A DNA stretch of 64,000 nucleotides from Tipula vernalis (lineage: Eukaryota > Arthropoda > Insecta > Diptera > Tipulidae). Where the stretch lies: contig OY282558.1 in the NCBI GenBank assembly GCA_958295665.1, positions 351,397,034 through 351,461,033 on the forward strand. The letters run 5' to 3'. How positions within the stretch are numbered: position 1 is the first letter of the stretch; every line of letters begins with the position of its first letter. Both the position numbers and the translations under genes were made by a program. The notes under the pieces were generated by a model that was not told where the DNA came from, made no database searches, and was given only the letters and a program-made list of their open reading frames with translations. Below, piece by piece: positions 11,553-23,319 of the stretch.

Positions 11553-12327
11553 ATAGTTTGGGTGTTAGGGCATATACCTATAGAGTTATCATTATTATTA
11601 TTGGAGGGCCATGTGGGCGATCAGCCACCTCGCACTGCGACCTAAAAGATCTATATATTGTACTGGACTCTGCTTAATTATCCGTCCAGTCAATATTCAG
11701 GTTCTTAATGAACCTGGCAATACTGCCTCCCGGTACGTGATACATACTATCTGGGCTTATTGCTCTCGCTCCTAGATGTTTACTACAGCATGTAGTTCCG
11801 CTAGAAAGACGGTAGCATTGGAGTCCAAGGACTTTGAGAGGGCTGTCCCACTCCCGTATATTCCTACTCCTGCCCCGTATTCCGCTTGATTTTACTCTTA
11901 CGAATTGCTGGGAATTGCAAATCGCCTGTAGGTCACCCAGCTTTACTACAGGAAGGCTAAATAAAACTGGAGGGTACCTGGTATCCAGAGTCCACATATT
12001 TTGGACTGATTAACCTATCAGCCATTCATCCATCGGCATATGCTGTTCCACCTTAGATTAGGGTTTTTTGTTAAGGTTTTCTCCTTTATCGCCGTACTTT
12101 AGCCTGAGCCAAATGGCCAAAAACGTGCCAAATGGCCTTAGTTACCAGTGGTTGCCACGAGGAGGCAGCACGTACACTTGCGAATTGTGAACAGGTTACC
12201 CCTTGCACAATTGTACCCATCACATGCCATGAGCTGGTAGGTTAATCTACTAAACTTTGCCCCCCCCCTCCAATAGACGCCAAACCACCATAATAGTTTG
12301 GGTGTTAGCGCATAGGCCTATAGAGTT
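11553..12327 (-). mobile_element. LINE 3'-end fragment flanked by 35-bp direct repeats
   Basis: An insert of about 705 bases (11588-12292), GC-richer than its flanks, lies between two 35-base direct repeats (11553-11587 and 12293-12327, three mismatches). Read on the minus strand it ends in CCAATAATAATAATGATA, a TAA/AAT-type 3' tail like those of I-clade non-LTR elements. It holds a 107-residue frame (11997-11674) of unknown function and then a possible 3'UTR. The direct repeats are probably the target duplication. They copy part of a tRNA-like repeat head that also occurs at 15561. Confidence 0.5.
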
Positions 12328-13500
12328 GAAAGTCTGAAATTCCAATACAAGGGCATAATATGCAGTTTTTTTTTTAATTAACACTAGCTGTAGAATGTTG
12401 AGAAACTAAAATATACTGTTTCGGCAACGAGCTTATTAAAAATTACCTCTCTATAGTGAAATTCCAGATGTGTGTTCTGTTTGGATCAAATTTGCTAAGT
12501 TACCTCTCACTGAAAATCGATCCCACTGCCTTCTATCAAGAAACTATTTGATATGCTATTATTTTCCCGACATATTATTGTACGAGTATTTAAGCAAAAT
12601 AATTAGAATATTTGAATGGTTGGTTGGTCGCGAAATGGACTGGTGCTCTGCAATGGGCTTAAGATTCGATTCTAGACACATGTGGTGTCATTTTAAACAA
12701 AATTTTGAGATTTTATTTCTCGGCATTTTTCCAAAATTTACAAATTTATTTATTTTAATTTTTTAGCATTTTTTTGTGGTTTACTTCTTACGTTATATAC
12801 TTCTTTTGAAATCAAACTCTATAGCTTCAACCCTTTAGTCTATCACTCTACTACTTCAACCATCACATGTTATGGAAGTTAAACCAAATTTCTTTGTTTT
12901 ATGCAGTCGAGCGGAATAAAAAACAAATGATTTTGTATTATTGTTATGAATGACATAAAGTAAGAGCACTTGCACCACTTTAACCATACGGCGTCCCTGT
13001 ATTAAAATATTTGATTTTCAACCAAAAGTTCGATACTATAGAATACACAGAAGCGACATAACGCGGTTTTTGTATAGGCCAATTTCACATAGTTGTTTGA
13101 CCTTGGTCTACCGAAAGTAAGATTTTCAGTGTTAAATAATTGTTCAGTGGATAAAAATTCAAAATCAACATGTGAAATTTAAAATAAGAGCAAACACATG
13201 CGTTTTTCTTAAATAATTATTTAATATTATAGTTGCATAAAAATATCTGAAAATTAAATTTTTCCCCCATCTTTTCCAAATTGAATGTTTTATTTTACAT
13301 GTGGGAAAAGGATTTGAATGTTTTCAATCGAAATATCGGTAGCTCAAAAATTTTCAGAAATTTCATCGTTGAGGATATTGAAATATTTTATCATATGTAT
13401 CATAAAAATTGTATTATATCATTTTTCACCCATATTTTAAAGGAGTATCGAACTCAATATATTTGCGTGTACTACAACTTATGACCCTCCCACTACAGCC
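12293..13500 (+). repeat. Composite dispersed repeat, copy A (tRNA-like head)
   Basis: Starts with a tRNA-like segment (TAGTTTGGGTGTTAGCGCAT then TCTGAAATTCCAATAC). It continues with blocks matching 15561-17200 in the same order: GTTTCGGCAACGAGCTT, TTGCTAAGTTACCTCTCA, GGTTGGTCGCG with GATTCGATTCTAGA, an AACTCTATAGCTTCAACCC block, and TGTATTATTGTTATGA. Similarity to copy B is patchy, so the family is old. Some inner blocks look like degenerate tRNA B-boxes on either strand, consistent with SINE-like modules. No coding frame is supported; the 98-residue frame at 12470-12766 lies in the repeat. Confidence 0.6.
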
Positions 13501-13610
13501 ATCTTGTTTTATGTTTTTTGTTTATTTATTCATTCTAAGCGATTAACATCTAGGCCATTGTTGTCTTAGTTTGTTACATTTGTTTTTTAATTATAATGAC
13601 TTTATTAACC

Positions 13611-14220
13611 TCTATCAGGCGTTGAGATCTGTCATGCCAACGGGTATTTTGATCGCTCGAATATTTCTACACATTTCGTAGAAAATTCAATTTTATCGAA
13701 AATCACCTGAACTATATATAGACCTCAGATTCAGACCTTAAAAATCGAAAATCTTTAATTGTGCTCCGATTTCAATGGTTGATACCTCTGTCAACAGGCG
13801 TTGAGACCTGTAATTGTCATGCAAACGGGCATTTTGATCGCTCGAATATTTCTATACATTTCGTAGAAAATTCAATTTTATTGAAAATCACCTGAACCAC
13901 AGACCACAGATTCAGGGCTAAAAATAGAAAATCTTAAACTGTGCTCTTTGAGACCTGTAATTGTCATGCCAACTGGCATTTTGATCGCTCGAATAATTCT
14001 ACACATTTCTTAGTCAAGTCAATTATATTGAAAATCACCTGAGTCCCAAAATCGAAAATCTTCAATTGTGTTCGTTGAAACCTCTATTAATTGGCGTTCA
14101 GATCTGTAATTGTCATGCCAACGAGCAGCCATGGAATATTTCTACACATTTCGTAGAAAATTCAATTTTATTGAAAATCACATGAACTTTAGACCACAGT
14201 TTCGGAGATATACCGATTCT
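13611..14220 (+). repeat. Tandem satellite-like array, ~150-185 bp unit, 4 copies
   Basis: ATGCCAACGGGTATTTTGAT, TTCTACACATTTCGTAGAAA and ATTGAAAATCACCTGAA recur with starts near 13634, 13819, 13966 and 14115 (spacing 185, 147 and 149). Each unit contains a small palindrome, TTTCGTAGAAA. Units differ by substitutions and small deletions. The array abuts the element at 14222. Confidence 0.85.
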
Positions 14221-14221
14221 A

Positions 14222-15161
14222 CGTAGCGTATCAGAGCCTTCTAGAGTATAGAACCATAATCTTAATGACGTATTTTTTAGAAGCTTTTTTAGTGGTACAA
14301 CTTTTCACTGATTTCCATAGGAATCCATAGTAAAAATGGTGTTTTTTAGCTTCAAGTTTTTCAATGAAAAAAGCAAAAATGTCATAAAATGTTTATATAA
14401 AAGTTTTCTACATATCTTTAAGAACAATATACAAGAAGGCCATATTAGTATTAAATAAATATTAATTGCAGAAATATTAAAATTAAATTATTTTTAAAAT
14501 ATATTTTTTCGAACTTTCATTTTGAAAAATTCATCAAAGTTGGCTCAGACAAATTAAAATAATACTTGCTAAATTTATCTTTAGTTTTACTAGTGTACGT
14601 AAGATGTCTAAAATGGTCACAGAAAAATACGAAAAGAAAATTATTTGATCGCAAAATTATCACACGTTCCTATATTTTGTGAATTTGTTTTGCTTTTCCT
14701 ACAATTTTTGAACTTGAAATTTCCCCAGGTGGTAAGTTTTGGTACGATTTTTCCAAATTTTTACGGCCATCACTGCCATCTATGTAATGTATATTGACTT
14801 AATAACCAAACGAATCGTAGTAAGCTTTTATTTTAATTTGACCAGAATGCTGTTGTTACGAAATTTTTTTTATATTTTGGTTTAAATAAATCAATTATTA
14901 CAAGAAAATGAAAACGATTTACTTAAACGATATTCATGTATGTTGAAATTCAAACATTTATGAACGTATTTCAGAAATAATAATTAAGAATTTGTAACGT
15001 TTTCATTTAAAAATTTGTATTAGGAAAAAAAATGATTTCCCATATGTTTTGTGTGTTTTACTATGAAAAGTTCCGTTTTTTCCTCGTTTCTAATTCCCTT
15101 ATAAAAGCTTAGATTTTTTGATTATGGCTCTATATAATACGGGGTGCTCTGAGCGTATACG
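14222..15161 (+). mobile_element. ~0.94-kb non-coding element with diverged terminal inverted repeats, copy 1
   Basis: Matches 43701-44510 in the same orientation over most of its length (for example TTTAGTGGTA, TTGGCTCAGACAAATTAAAA, CACTGCCATCTATGTAATGT). The ends are roughly inverted: the left CAGAGCC...TATAGAACCATAATC pairs with the right GATTATGGCTCTATA...GCTCTG. No coding frame is present. It is best read as a non-autonomous DNA transposon. Copy 2 lacks about 110 internal bases near the right third. Confidence 0.65.
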
Positions 15162-15560
15162 TCTTAGTACGTAATATGGCCTACTAAGAACAGCCTTTTC
15201 TAAATGATGGTTAATGTAAGCGAATTAAAATCAAAAATTCTTAAATAGTTACAATATAATTTATACTATCATAATCAAAAGCTTTCTAAGGGATTACGAA
15301 AAAAAAAAATTTTTTTATTTTGGAAAAATTCAACGAAATGCAACGAAATTCAAAGTTTTATAACTGCTTGAAAGTTGAGAATTTAATATCACACATGAGA
15401 ACAAAATGAATTTTAAACGATAATATTAAAATTAAATGGTGGAACCATGTGATTCGATCCTTCGGAATGATATCGAAATTCGAATGATATTATTGTTTGT
15501 TTGAAGAATATTTAAGACAAATTTTTTTCCATATCATTTGTGACTAATTATGACAAATCA

Positions 15561-17308
15561 ATAGCTTGGGTGTTATCGCATACGGCTATAGAGCGGAAGT
15601 TCTGAAGTTCGAATACATGCCCATGAGCAATAATATGATTTTTATTATTAAAGTTACACTAAGACTGTGCCCGAAACCTCTGATAAATATTTTTTAGTAC
15701 ACATTTTTGATATTTATTTGAAACAACCGCATACACCCAAATTATCACGGTCTTTTGCTATGATAATTTTTGACACAAACAGAATAATTGTTTGGTCGAC
15801 ATTTAACATGGTCGCCTTAGCATATTAAATCATCAAAATAAAATGTCAACTAGTCAATACGGTAACACAATCTATTCTTTGCAGCAACATAACAATTTTC
15901 AAGTGCAGCAGCTTGCTGACATTTATTTTCTTCTAGTGAGATGATTTGTCCGTGTATGTAAAAGTTAATCTTATTTATGTATATGCCATATTGATCTAGT
16001 GAATAAATGTGATAGCTACCACTACCGGCTGACAGATTATTGAATCCATTATAGAATTAGTTGATCGATTGATTTAAAATGTTGAATTCTAAGCACTAGG
16101 TTGAATCCAATATCTTTTAGTTTTCGTTACAATTCTGATTTGAGACCATCCATGACATTCCCACTTCCTGTATAAAAGCCTAATTATATCGTAATATATT
16201 TTCCAAAATGTTGGCAAGAATTATTGCACCATCGTCCTGTTATACTATGCTCTAACAAATACAGCCATACCCTACAGTATATAGTATAAAACGAAAGCGA
16301 ATTCGAAGTGTATAAAATAATTGCTTGCCATAAAAATTGAACAACAACATGACAGAAGCGGAATACTTCAAAAAATTATTACACAATTCGGGCAGCGTAA
16401 TAAAAATTTGTGAATGTAGGGGAATATTTTTCAAATAAATGTCAAAAATTTGTACTAAAAAATATTTATCACAGGTTTCGGTCACAGTTTGAGTCGACTG
16501 AATATTGAGAAATTACATCGCTATATATAATACGCAAACAATCTGTTTCGGATACGAGCTTCAAAATTTTTTCGACTTTACCGAAGTTTCGAAGGTGTAT
16601 TCTGTTTGCATCAATTATTGCTAAGTTACCTCTCATTTAAAATCTATCCTAATTTTTGTATCACGAGACCATTATATTTGCAAATATTTCCCCAGCACAT
16701 GAGAATTTAAACCAAGAAATTATCGTATCAGTCATTTGGATTGAGTGGTTGGTCGGTTGCGTGATTGATTGCTGTACGAAAGGTCTGCGGTTCGATTCTA
16801 GCAACAATACGTACGCACTGGCTTTTTAAACAAAAATTTGAGATTTTAATGAATTTCTCGATTTATTTTTAAATTGACAGATTTATTTTGAATTAGACGA
16901 TATTTTTTGTAGTTTGTTTTATAGTTAATTTTCATCTATCGGATGGATAAAAAGAATTTTGGTATATTTATGGTTACATACTTTGTTTGTAATCGAACTC
17001 GCTACCTTCATTCTTCCAGCCCACCACTCTAATATTTCAGCCATCAAATGGTTTAGTTACAGTACCAATTTTTTTTTTTGATGCGGTCGAACAGAGCAAA
17101 AAAAATTCTTGTATATTGTTGTTATGATCCACATCTCTGTTAGAGCGCCCGCACTACGTTTAGTACAGAGTGTCTCTGCTAGTACTAAAATATTTGCTTC
17201 TCAATACAGGAAATTCTTGAACGATTGCTAGGTGTGTGTGTGTTCGACTCTTGTGAAGGTGCGTGTGTTCGACTCTTGTGAAAAATTTCGATACATATAT
17301 TTATTAGT
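15561..17308 (+). repeat. Composite dispersed repeat, copy B, interrupted by a TIR element
   Basis: Begins with the tRNA-like head TAGCTTGGGTGTTATCGCAT and GAAGTTCGAATACATGCCC (good B-box match), then follows the block order of copy A. Between 'acactaag' (~15655) and 'gaatattgagaaa' (~16499) copy A is continuous but copy B carries the 823-base insert at 15665-16487. At 16740-16805 a second tRNA-like module ends in GCGGTTCGATTCTAGCAAC. Confidence 0.6.
15665..16487. mobile_element. 823-bp element with ~85-bp terminal inverted repeats
   Basis: The left end CTGTGCCCGAAACCTCTGAT, continuing ATAAATATTTTTTAGTAC, is the reverse complement of the right end ending GGTTTCGGTCACAG, over about 85 bases with scattered mismatches. 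Absence from the equivalent point of copy A (12383) shows it is an insertion. It has no coding capacity beyond a 77-residue frame without motifs, so it is non-autonomous. Related single ends lie at 1644-1730 and 23200-23300. Confidence 0.7.
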
Positions 17309-17615
17309 TGGTTACATACTTTGTTTGTAATCGAACCCGCTACCTTCATTCTTCCAGCCCACCACTCTACTATTTCAGCCATCAAATGGTTTAGTTACAG
17401 TACCAATTTCTTTTTTGATTCAGTCGAACAGAGCAAAAAAAAAATTCTTGTATATTGTTGTTATGATTCACATCTCTGTTAGAGCGTCCGCACTACGTTT
17501 AGTACAGAGTGTCTCTGCTAGTACTAAAATATTTGCTTCTCAATACAGGAAATTCTTGAACGATTGCTAGGTGTGTGTGTTCGACTCTTGTGAAGAATTT
17601 CGATACTATGCGTAA
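16971..17615 (+). repeat. Recent tandem duplication, 338-339 bp period
   Basis: The block starting TGGTTACATACTTTGTTTGT and ending near GTGTGTTCGACTCTTGTGA occurs at 16971-17280 and again at 17309-17600 with very few differences. Within copy 1 the terminal GTGTGTTCGACTCTTGTGA is itself repeated twice. The frames at 17185-17385 and 17524-17763 (minus) are by-products of this duplication. Confidence 0.85.
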
Positions 17616-17879
17616 AACTTAATTTTTTTCTCGATGCTATCCAAATTGAAAATTTTCTTTTACTTTTGAGAACATAACAACCGGATAACTTTTCCTGTAT
17701 TTTTGTTTTTAGGACTTCAAAAATTTGCAGAAATTTCAACGTTGAGCATATTTGGAATATCACATCTTATGCATCATAAAAATCATACTTTTATTTAATT
17801 AAAACGCCGTGCTCCATGTAGTATTGAACTCAGTACACATTGTACACGCGGCTACTTTAGTCACTTAATGTTGCAATAA

Positions 17880-20800
17880 CTACGATAAATTAGTAAATTT
17901 TAGGTAATCTAGCGGACCAAAAAAAAAATCATTTTGTGACATACTACATTTTCAAATTTAAAAACAGTACAACGATGCCTATATTCTTACCCATATCGTA
18001 GTTTCTCCAATAAATTCGAAATAAAAACACGCATCTCATATACTTTTTCCATTTTTTATTTTATAATTTTTTTTAACAGTATACACTTCTTAAAATGTAT
18101 CTAGCGAATATAACATACTGCATTTTATTTTTATTTTTTCATTAATCATTAATTATTACTTGTTTTGTTTAATTATTTTTTTTTTTAATCCTCTTATCAT
18201 CTCAGTGTATTATTTAATTTTTGTTTTGTTTTGTATTTTGTATGTCTTTATTTTAAATTAAATATAACAACAAACCATTCCCTCTCGCTAATAATAAACT
18301 AATTAAAATGTTGGAAAATTGTAATAACAAATAATTAAAATTATGTATGGTGAAATTATTATTTTTGTATTTTTTTTTTTTTTTTAACTGGCATTTCGGT
18401 TGTTTTTTTTTCACGGTATATAATTTAAATATAGTTAAGTAAAATGCAGTTTTTATATATAATTATGTTAATAATAATATTTTTTGGGGAAAAACGTAAA
18501 TAATAATATTTATCTAAATACTTTTCTTTCTATATTTTTTTTTTTTTATAATTAATATTAATTTTTTTTTTAATTTTATATAATAACAATTTTCAGTCGG
18601 TCTATGTACAGTTAGACCTTTCTTCTAGAATTTCTAATAACTACAATATTTTTTTTTTACATTTTAAATTTTTATTTTATATTTTTTGTTAATTAATAAT
18701 AATATATTTATATTAATTAATTACAACAAAAAATGAACTGAAAATTTTTGTCTAATATTTTTTTTGTCCCTTATTTTATTATATTATATATATATGTATA
18801 TATTTTTTTGGAATGATTTGATCAAGTGGCTTGATCACCTCAATAATAGATTTTCTCAATTTTATAATTTTTTTTTTTTTTTTTTGGTTAATTTTGTTTT
18901 CTTTTTTTTTTAATCATTTCTTGACTTTTACTAACTAAGGCACCAATTAATTATTACATTTTGATATCTATTGAATGAAGTTTTATTTTTAGTTATTTCA
19001 TTTAAACGCTGTTAATTTTAAATTATTATTATCATTTTTTTTTTAAGTTTATTTATTTAAAGTTTATCTGAAATTTAATTAATATGCATTACTTATTATT
19101 TTATTATAATTCAGATTCATCATTATTTTTTTTCGTGTAATAATTAATTGAGAAAATAATAAATAAATAAACAAATCAAATAAAATTAAAAATAATTTTT
19201 ATTTTATTATTTAATTTATATAGCAATTTATTTTTAATATTTTTAACCATAATAATAACAATGAGTGATTCTAGCAATAAATAGATTTATATAAGGTATC
19301 TAAAGGTTGGGAATTAACAAGTATAATGTCTACGGGTTTTTCTTTAAATTAAAAATCGATCAATTATTTTTAAAAGTATAGGAGTTTTGTAAATGCGTGT
19401 TGCTAAAGGGAAACAACGAAACTAAAACAAGATTTAATTTATTATTACTTGGAATTTATCACTAAAGTTTTTTTTTATTATTTTTATGTTTATTATATTT
19501 GTTTATACAACTAAATTTGTATGTATTTCAAAATAAATATTTTTGATTTTTAATTAATGATTTCAAATTTAATTTATTGTATATTACAGTACATTATGTG
19601 TTTAAGTATGTGTATTTTGTTTAAACATTTTTTTTTGTAATAAATTCAGCATACTTTATTATAATAAATGTACTAGTGTCGTTGTCTCACGAATATTTTT
19701 TTTTGTTAATCTGATTTGCTTAAAAACTATTTTGTTTGTTTATATTGTAAATATAACATTTATTTTATAACTTCTAGAGTAATAATTTAACAAGAGAATT
19801 TTAATAAAAAATAAAATTAAAATACATTTTTTACAGGATTTATTTTGGTAACATACGTCAAATATTTTTAAACAATTATTTTAATTATTAATTTATTTTT
19901 AAATTGCTTGTAATTTTTATTTTAATTATATATATATTTTTTTTGTATGGGGTTTTGTTTTTAACATGGTACAAAAAAGCAACAGAATTGAAAATTTTAA
20001 AATTCATAAAATTTTGGAGCCGGGTTAAAAACCATAATACTAAAGTTATAAGGCAGTGGATTAATTTTTTGGTTTTTATTATTATTATTATTTTTAATAT
20101 TTTGTTTTTGTTCCACCCAAATTCCAACACATACAAATATATATTGTGAATTCGTTTTGACTTACTAAATTTTTTTTTTTATCGCGAATATAAACATTGA
20201 AATAGCAGCCACATTGACATACAACATTTAAAATAATATAAAATGTAAACAAAATAATAATTTAAATCAAACAATGAGAAAACGACACTTAAAGTACATT
20301 TAATAGAAAATAATTATAAAATACATTCAAAATTAGATAAATAAAAAAATTTATTTATAAATTTTAAGATGCCTTTAAAATATAGATGTTGTATAATTTA
20401 CACAAATATACAATAAAAATAATTTAGTTTTTGATGAAATATTATTAATTAAATTATTTATTTTAAATTTTTATTGCAGTTTTTATTTATTAATTATATT
20501 TCTACAATTTATTTACTTTTTTTTGTTTGGTTTTTTGATAATAATAATAATAATTATAATGTATATATTAATTATATAATATAATAACAACTACAGTGTA
20601 GCTAATCTACAACAATCACCATATTTTGAACGTAATTTTAATTATTGTATGTTTTTTTTTTAATTTTTCAGTTTTTAATAATAATGTACTAATTAAAATA
20701 ATAATTTTAGAAGAAGCTATAAATGTATATTTTTTTATAAATATAGACACTGAAAAGCGAGAGAGAAAGAGACAGACGGAGAGAGAGAGAAGACATAAAA

Positions 20801-22821
20801 AATAAAATTAAACATTTTTTTTTTTGTACGAATTGTGTTATAATGCCATTTTACAAATAGTGAGAACTGTTATTATAATGTTAGTGGAAATAATAATTAA
20901 ATATTTTTTTTTTACTATATAAGAGTGATACATACAGTTAAAGAAAATAATTAGTAATATTTTGTTATTTTATTTTAACTAAATATTATTTTATTTTGTA
21001 TATAAGTTAATATTAATTTAAAATATTTTTTGCCCAGTGAGGGGCCAAACACTTGTTCTAGGCTACAAAGAAAATTACAGTAGTTAAACTTTAAATCGCT
21101 GGCACAAGCTTTGAAAGTGCCTTTTACAATTTTACAAGTACATACTTATTTCCCTCACTGTACATTATTTTTTTAATACCGTTTATTTTATATATTTTAT
21201 TATTATATTGTTCATTAAATAATTGACACATAATATTGTTCTTTACTATTTGTTATTTAGATTTATATAAATTTATTTGGGTTTTCATTTTAATTTAACA
21301 TAATTCGTTGGATTCAAATTATAAAAAAAAAAATTGTTTTTCAATATAATAAATAAATTCATCCAAAAAAGTATAAATTTACTAAAATATGAAGTTAAAG
21401 GTTATAAAGGAGTTAGTAGTATTTAGCTTAAATATAATGATATATATTTAGAAGAAGAAGAGATGGAATTTTATTGTTTTATAATTATTAATTATATTTA
21501 ATTATTGTTTGTTGTGTTTTATTTTATATAAAAAGAAGGAAGAAAGGTAACTCGATTTTTTTAAAAACATTTATAACATTTTTTTTTTTTTTTTTTTTGT
21601 TGATAGACAAGACAAGATACAACATCAAATTTGAATATGGTATTACACACGATGAGTATATATGAGAAAATTTAATTTAATTTGAAACTGTGAAACTGTA
21701 TTTGTTATTAAAAATTACTAACATTTTGATAAACAGCGAAATTTATGTTGTGTATAATATAATGAAAGAGACAGTTATTTTGTTAATATAAATATTAAAT
21801 AAAAAATAAAAAAAATACAGCACATGCATAAAAAAATTAAATAAAATAAAACATTTTTTTGTTTGTTTATAAATTATACAGCGCTTAAGCACACACATTG
21901 AGCTCTTATTTTGTCTAATTTGAAGGGTAAACAAAATAAAGTTTTAAATTAAAACCATTTTTAAGGAATTTGGATGAACATTTTTTTTTTTGTCTTCTTT
22001 GTTGGTTGGATTTTTATTAGAGACCATGCAAATTATTTTATTAGTTACAAAAAAATTATACCAAACATCTCTCAATACACATAAATAACCCGGGGCACTG
22101 TATTTCTTTTATTCTTACAATAAAATTATTTTTAAAAAATAATAAAATGTTTATTTATTTTATGTATGTGGTCATTTTTTTTTTTTTTTTTTAACTAAAA
22201 ACTATTTTTTCTTGTTTAAACTGAAATATTTATTTTTCATTTATCAATACTGTTTATGAATTAGATTTTTTTTTTATATATCACATTTGCTTGTAGTTTT
22301 TCTTCCATTTGTTTTATATATTATAAGCATTTTTTTATTATTTTATTTTTATTTAAATTTTGAAAATTAAATCAAATAATAGCAAAAGTAATAAAATAAT
22401 TATAAATTATAACAAATTTTGTATTTTACCTGAACATTTTTTTTTTATTCTTCATATAATTATTTTATTAGTTTAAATATTAATTTTTTTTTGTCTTTTA
22501 CTTAATTATAAGTCTGGAAAAAAAATTTTCTTCTTGTCTTGTTTTCATTTGGATTTTTTTTTCACCATGTTTTGTTGTAATATAATTATATAATAATATT
22601 ATAAGGTAGTTTTTTTTTATTTGTTCGATTTTATTTTCTTCCTGTTTTTATTTATTTAATTTTTAAATATTTATAATTATAATGTAATATTGTGTATGTG
22701 TGTATATATTTATATATTTTTATGTTGTATAATATGAATATATATATGTATATAACAATGTTATATTATTGTAGCAGCATGATTATTATTTTTTAAATGA
22801 ATTAAATATGCCATTAACATA
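17880..22821 (-). other. cpx: Probable long 3'UTR of complexin (very AT-rich, ~4.9 kb)
   Basis: This stretch directly follows the cpx stop codon. It differs sharply from its neighbours: almost only A and T, many T homopolymers on the plus strand (A-rich in the sense of the minus-strand gene), and no transposon motifs or supportable coding frames. A GA-rich tract at about 20756-20792 (pyrimidine-rich in the sense strand) is the main exception. Long AT-rich 3'UTRs are common for neuronal insect genes. AATAAA signals are too frequent to choose a cleavage site; the left boundary near 17.9 kb is set only by the change in composition. Confidence 0.5.
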
Positions 22822-22907
22822 TCACTGCATAACACATTTGTTTTCTATTTGACTTGAAATTGAAGTTTTAATCTCGTTCATTTGATTTTCTATCGAGTTT
22901 TTCAATT
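22822..22907 (-). CDS. cpx: Complexin, terminal exon with CAAX box
   Basis: The exon follows an acceptor TACTTTCAG (AG at 22909-22908) and encodes LKNSIENQMNEIKTS, then ISSQIENKCVMQ and a TGA stop. It matches the C-terminus of Drosophila complexin isoform 7A, which ends in a CAAX prenylation box read as CVMQ. The first two bases complete the codon started by the single extra base of the exon at 45217-45085, giving ...DDFTK-LKNS.... Prenylation anchors complexin near synaptic vesicle or plasma membranes, and the amphipathic C-terminal segment contributes to clamping spontaneous release. Ile ATA (22893-22891) and Asn AAC (22878-22876) correspond to the Drosophila A-to-I editing sites I125 and N130. 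Confidence 0.88.
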
Positions 22908-23199
22908 CTGAAAGTAGAAGAAAACAAAGATTTTTTTTGAAAAATAATAGAATTTTTTTGATTTAAATATGTTTGACATGAATTTAAATGTTTATTGCAT
23001 TTTTTTGATATTTTATGATTTTGATTAACATATATGTGTGTAAACTTAAAAATTTGTGAATTTTTTAGTGAAATGATTTTTAGTTTGCAATGTACTGTGC
23101 ACGCAACGCAATTAAACATAAAAGTTTAGATTCATTTAGTTCATATATTCACTCATTTTCCAATTATATTTCTAAATTATAAAAGTTTTTCTTGAACCG

Positions 23200-23300
23200 T
23201 ATCCGAAACCTGTGATACATATTTTTTAGTAGGAATTTCTGACATTTATTTGCAAAAATACCCCTACATTCACAATTTTTTATAATGCTGTCCGAATAAT
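23200..23300 (-). repeat. Dispersed repeat family 'R1', copy on the minus strand
   Basis: Reverse complement of the right terminal repeat of the 15665-16487 element, including CCGAAACCTGTGATACATAT and CCCCTACATTCAC. It lies just outside the Tc1-like relic. No partner end was found nearby. Confidence 0.7.
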
Positions 23301-23319
23301 GTAATCATTTTTGGATGTA

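Noticed and set aside
19888..20149. Overlapping 81-82-residue frames on both strands
   Set aside because: Pure AT-rich low complexity inside the presumed cpx 3'UTR.
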